Part shown: positions 6,135-8,754 of the stretch, one piece after another
How positions within the stretch are numbered: position 1 is the stretch's first letter
How the letters are laid out: every line of letters starts with the position of its first letter
Source: an uncultured Ruminococcus sp.
GTDB taxonomy: Bacteria; Bacillota; Clostridia; Oscillospirales; CAG-272
NCBI GenBank assembly: GCA_902778205.1
Contig: CACYWX010000111.1
Coordinates: 1 to 8,754, forward strand
DNA length: 8,754 nt
Direction: 5' to 3'
Notes under the pieces: model-generated
What the model was told of the DNA's origin: nothing
Database searches by the model: none
What the model saw: only the letters and a program-made list of their open reading frames with translations
Translations under genes and position numbers: made by a program

Positions 6135-6773
6135 TCACAGTATGTCCGCGGCATAGTATCCGGCATAGCGTCTGTCCCGCAGGATCCGTTCCCCAGCCGC
6201 GTCCGCGAACTTCCGGTTGATGTTGGCGATGTGGGCGGCGATCCGGTTCTCCTCTCCCGGAGCTCCGATCCGGCTCTCCGGACTGCAGAACCGGGCGATC
6301 TTCTCCGGCGGCGCGGGCCTTGCGAAGGCGGAGCAGGATGCCAGATACAAGAGGATCCGCCGCTCCGTAGCCGTCAGAAGGATCATCCTTCCCCGCCATT
6401 CGGCAAAATCCTCAGCGAAGAACAGCCGCGGCGTCAGATAAAATCCGAAGGGCGTGGTCCCGTTCTCCGGCATGCCGAGGGCTCCGGGCAGAACCGTCCG
6501 GATCATGCTGACGGCCTCCTCCGTATCCGGGACCCGGCGTGCGTTGAGGGCGGTGTTGACAAATCCCGTCCCGATGACTGCGGCGAATACGCGGTCGCAG
6601 GGCGTGCGCCTCAGATCGTCGAAGGCCTCCTGCCACACGATGATGCCGCCGGCCGGAAGAAGCTCCTTCACGGAAAAGGGAGGGGATACCGCCGCCGGAA
6701 ATCCCCGCGCCAGGATCCTCTCCCTCAGGGACCGCGCCCGCGCCGATGCCTCCCGGTCGCAGATCACGATCAT
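6135..6773 (-). CDS. Transcriptional regulator with OmpR/PhoB-type winged helix and degenerate receiver
   Basis: A 212-residue protein. The C-terminal region reads LTATERRILLYL (133-144), NRIAAHIANINRKFAD (177-191 region) and ILRDRRYAGYYA (197-208), the pattern of the winged-helix DNA-binding domain of OmpR/PhoB response regulators (first helix, recognition helix, wing ending in GY). The N-terminus begins MIVICDRE like a receiver beta-strand, but where the phosphoacceptor Asp should lie the sequence reads GGIIVWQEA (42-50), with no Asp. The receiver is short (about 110 residues) and probably not phosphorylated. The ATG at 6773 lies 16 nt after the oadA stop codon; a longer frame reaching back into oadA is rejected. 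The ribosome binding site is weak (GGGG), so translation probably depends on coupling to oadA. Target genes are unknown. Confidence 0.75.
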   Translation of the reverse strand: MIVICDREASARARSLRERILARGFPAAVSPPFSVKELLPAGGIIVWQEAFDDLRRTPCDRVFAAVIGTGFVNTALNARRVPDTEEAVSMIRTVLPGALGMPENGTTPFGFYLTPRLFFAEDFAEWRGRMILLTATERRILLYLASCSAFARPAPPEKIARFCSPESRIGAPGEENRIAAHIANINRKFADAAGERILRDRRYAGYYAADIL

Positions 6774-6789
6774 ATGCCGTACCCCGGAC

Positions 6790-8187
6790 TCAGACGGAAT
6801 GCACGCCCAGCACGGCGTCTCCGTTGTCCGCGTCAAGCCCGTATTTCTTCGCCTTGCGAAGCTCGAAGAACTTGGTGGCCACCTGCTCGAAGAGAGCGTA
6901 GGACAGAACGTCCTCCTCCTGCTCCTCCCAGGGCTTCACCTTTTCCCTCAGCTCATCCAGCTCTGGCTTCAGATCGTCCGCCGGACGGTAGGTGATGGGC
7001 TTCTCGTCGCCGAGGATCTTCTTCACGAACTCCGGCTTGATGGGAGCGGGGGTCCTGCCGTACTCGCCCCGGACGATGCCCTTGAACTCCTTGGACACGT
7101 TCTTGTACCGCTCGCCCATGATGACGTTCAGCACCGCCTGGTTGCCCACGATCTGGGAGGTCGGGGTCACAAGGGGCGGAAACCCGGCGTCCTCGCGCAC
7201 CCGCGGGATCTCCTCCAGCACCTCGTTCAGCTTGTCGCTCTGGCCCATCTGCTTCAGCTGGGACACCATGTTGGACAGCATGCCGCCCGGCACCTGGTAC
7301 AGCAGGCAGTTCACGTCCACCTTCAGCACCTTGGGATCCAGCAGGCCGGACTTTATGTATTCCTCTCTCAGAGGCGTGAAGTACTTGCAGATCTTGTCGA
7401 GCTGCTTCAGATCGAGACCCGTGTCGTACTCGGTCCCCTGGAGCGTCGCCACGATGGCCTCCGTGGGAGCCTGGGACGTGCCCATGGCCATGGGGGAGAT
7501 GGCGGTATCCACGATGTCCACGCCGGCCTCCACCGCCTTCAGGATGGACATGGACGCCAGACCCGTGGTGTAATGGGTGTGCAGCTGGATCGGGATCTTC
7601 ACGTTCTGCTTCAGGGTCTTCACCAGATCGTAGGCCGTGTAGGGCGTCAGAAGGCCGGACATGTCCTTGATGCAGATGGAGTCCGCGCCCATGCTCTCCA
7701 GCTCCTTGGCATACTTGGCGAAGGCCTCGCTGGAGTGGACCGGGGAGATGGTGTAGCTGATGGCCGCCTGCACATGCCCGCCCTCCTTCTTCGTCGCCTC
7801 GATGGCGGTACGGAGGTTTCTGGCGTCGTTCAGAGCGTCGAAGATGCGGATGATGTCGATGCCGTTGGCAATGGACTTCTTCACGAAATACTCCACCACG
7901 TCGTCGGCATAGTGACGGTAGCCCAGGATGTTCTGGCCGCGGAACAACATCTGCAGTTTGGTGTTCTTCACCTTGGAGCGGATGATGCGGAGCCGCTCCC
8001 AGGGATCTTCGTTCAGAAAGCGCAGGCAGGAGTCAAAGGTCGCGCCGCCCCAGGCCTCCAGGGAGTGGTAACCCACCTTGTCGAGCTCCTCCAGAATGGG
8101 GATCATCTGCTCGGTGGTCATGCGGGTCGCGATCAGGGACTGATGGGAGTCACGGAGAACGGTCTCCGTAATTTTCACTTTAGCCAT
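6790..8187 (-). CDS. oadA: Oxaloacetate decarboxylase alpha subunit (carboxyltransferase), without biotin domain
   Basis: A 465-residue cytosolic carboxyltransferase subunit that moves the carboxyl group of oxaloacetate to biotin, releasing pyruvate. The catalytic TIM-barrel motifs are intact: TVLRDSHQSL with metal-binding D13, EAWGGATFD (44-52), the carboxylated-lysine site CIKDMSG with K174, and QLHTHYTTG with the metal ligands H203 and H205. The post-barrel domain is present (KVDVNCLLYQVPGGMLSNM onward). The protein ends LDADNGDAVLGVHSV, without the biotin carrier domain and its AMKM motif; full-length OadA is about 590-600 residues. The carrier must therefore be a separate protein, likely encoded upstream beyond the right edge. 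Pyruvate carboxylase subunit B (PycB) is a related alternative, but adjacent oadB favours the Na+ pump. The start has AAAGGC 10 nt upstream; the gap to oadB is 23 bp. Confidence 0.92.
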   Translation of the reverse strand: MAKVKITETVLRDSHQSLIATRMTTEQMIPILEELDKVGYHSLEAWGGATFDSCLRFLNEDPWERLRIIRSKVKNTKLQMLFRGQNILGYRHYADDVVEYFVKKSIANGIDIIRIFDALNDARNLRTAIEATKKEGGHVQAAISYTISPVHSSEAFAKYAKELESMGADSICIKDMSGLLTPYTAYDLVKTLKQNVKIPIQLHTHYTTGLASMSILKAVEAGVDIVDTAISPMAMGTSQAPTEAIVATLQGTEYDTGLDLKQLDKICKYFTPLREEYIKSGLLDPKVLKVDVNCLLYQVPGGMLSNMVSQLKQMGQSDKLNEVLEEIPRVREDAGFPPLVTPTSQIVGNQAVLNVIMGERYKNVSKEFKGIVRGEYGRTPAPIKPEFVKKILGDEKPITYRPADDLKPELDELREKVKPWEEQEEDVLSYALFEQVATKFFELRKAKKYGLDADNGDAVLGVHSV

Positions 8188-8210
8188 AATATACGAAGCC
8201 TTTCATTAGT

Positions 8211-8754
8211 TTAAGCGAAGTAGGACAGGAACACGCCCGCCGCTACGGCAGATCCGATGACGCCGGCCACGTTGGGACCCATGGCGTGCATCAGCAGGAA
8301 GTTGGAGGGGTTCTCCTTCTGGCCCACCACCTGGGATACGCGGGCCGCCATGGGAACCGCGGACACGCCGGCGGAGCCGATCAGCGGATTGATCTTCCCC
8401 TTGGTGATCCAGCACATGAGCTTGCCGGTCAGAAGGCCGCCGCATGTGGAGATGATGAACGCCGTCAGGCCGAGGACGATGATCTTCACGGTGCTGAGGG
8501 CCAGGAAATTGTCCGCGTTGGCCGTCGCGCCCACGGAGACGCCCAGAAAGATGGTGACGATGTTCATGAGCTCGTTCTGCGCGGTCTTGGAGAGACGGTC
8601 GCAGACGCCGGAAACGTTCAGGAGGTTGCCCAGCATCAGGACGATGTACTTGGAGGGGATGTCGCGGATGTAGGAGCCGACGGCGATGTAGGCCATGAAC
8701 GGGATGTCGAGCAGGCCATCGTCGATGGCAGCACCGATGCCACTCAGGCCCATG
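8211..8754 (-). CDS. oadB: Na+-translocating decarboxylase beta subunit, C-terminal part, cut by the window edge
   Basis: The membrane subunit that decarboxylates carboxybiotin and exports Na+. About 181 codons are visible; the family has some 370-430 residues, so the start lies beyond the right edge, and the Met at 8753 is internal. The sequence contains LSKTAQNELMNIVTIFLGVSVGATANADNFL, a hydrophobic segment, then KINPLIGSAGVSAVPMAARV and MHAMGPNVAGVIGSAVAAGVFL. The spacing of Asn, Gly, Ser and Arg in NPLIGSAGVSAVPMAAR equals that of N373, G377, S382 and R389 of Klebsiella OadB, residues tied to Na+ transport. At least four hydrophobic segments are visible. It ends in TAA 23 bp before oadA, so they are one operon. 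MmdB and GcdB are close homologues, so the decarboxylase substrate is inferred from the oadA neighbour. Confidence 0.93.
   Translation of the reverse strand, partial: MGLSGIGAAIDDGLLDIPFMAYIAVGSYIRDIPSKYIVLMLGNLLNVSGVCDRLSKTAQNELMNIVTIFLGVSVGATANADNFLALSTVKIIVLGLTAFIISTCGGLLTGKLMCWITKGKINPLIGSAGVSAVPMAARVSQVVGQKENPSNFLLMHAMGPNVAGVIGSAVAAGVFLSYFA

Noticed and set aside
6454..8214. A 586-codon plus-strand frame antisense to oadA.
   Set aside because: The minus-strand oadA frame has intact catalytic motifs; the antisense product is a His/Leu/Gly-rich shadow.

Overview
The window looks like chromosomal DNA of a GC-rich anaerobic Firmicute, probably a gut or rumen clostridium of the Oscillospirales type. 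The pointers are a tandem glycine riboswitch on a sodium:amino-acid symporter gene, a Na+-pumping decarboxylase whose alpha subunit lacks a fused biotin domain, consensus TTGACA/TATAAT promoters, strong GGAGG-type ribosome binding sites and a GH31 glycosidase operon. The lineage is inferred from gene content only. I see no mobile element, CRISPR array, tRNA or rRNA.

Layout. Bases 1-687 (minus) hold the N-terminal half of an AGCS-family sodium:alanine/glycine symporter. Its leader (690-1008, minus) is complete: consensus promoter, two-aptamer glycine riboswitch and intrinsic terminator. The gene-free stretch 688-1324 also carries, on the plus strand, three ATATTC repeats spaced 10 bp apart, a second consensus promoter and a hairpin leader. 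These serve a two-gene carbohydrate operon: a divergent GH31 alpha-glycosidase (1325-3502) and a five-bladed beta-propeller glycosidase-like protein (3545-4975), closed by a strong terminator at 5051-5094.

The second gene-free stretch, 4976-5494, contains an AT-rich island (about 43% G+C against clearly GC-rich flanks). It folds on paper into a closed multi-branched structure at 5111-5363 and is my best candidate for a little-described element: a free-standing structured RNA of about 250 nt. The raiA-motif class is my leading guess, but I could not verify it. Bases 5364-5494 hold only a weak terminator-like hairpin and short repeats.

The right side (5495-8754) is a minus-strand cluster transcribed from beyond the right edge: oadB (C-terminal half), oadA without its biotin domain, a regulator with an OmpR-type DNA-binding domain and a degenerate receiver, and a class I SAM methyltransferase. 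OadA and OadB would decarboxylate oxaloacetate (or transfer its carboxyl group to a separate biotin carrier) and export Na+. That gradient could energise the Na+ symporter at the left edge. The regulator and methyltransferase follow closely and are probably co-transcribed, but nothing in the sequence says what they act on.
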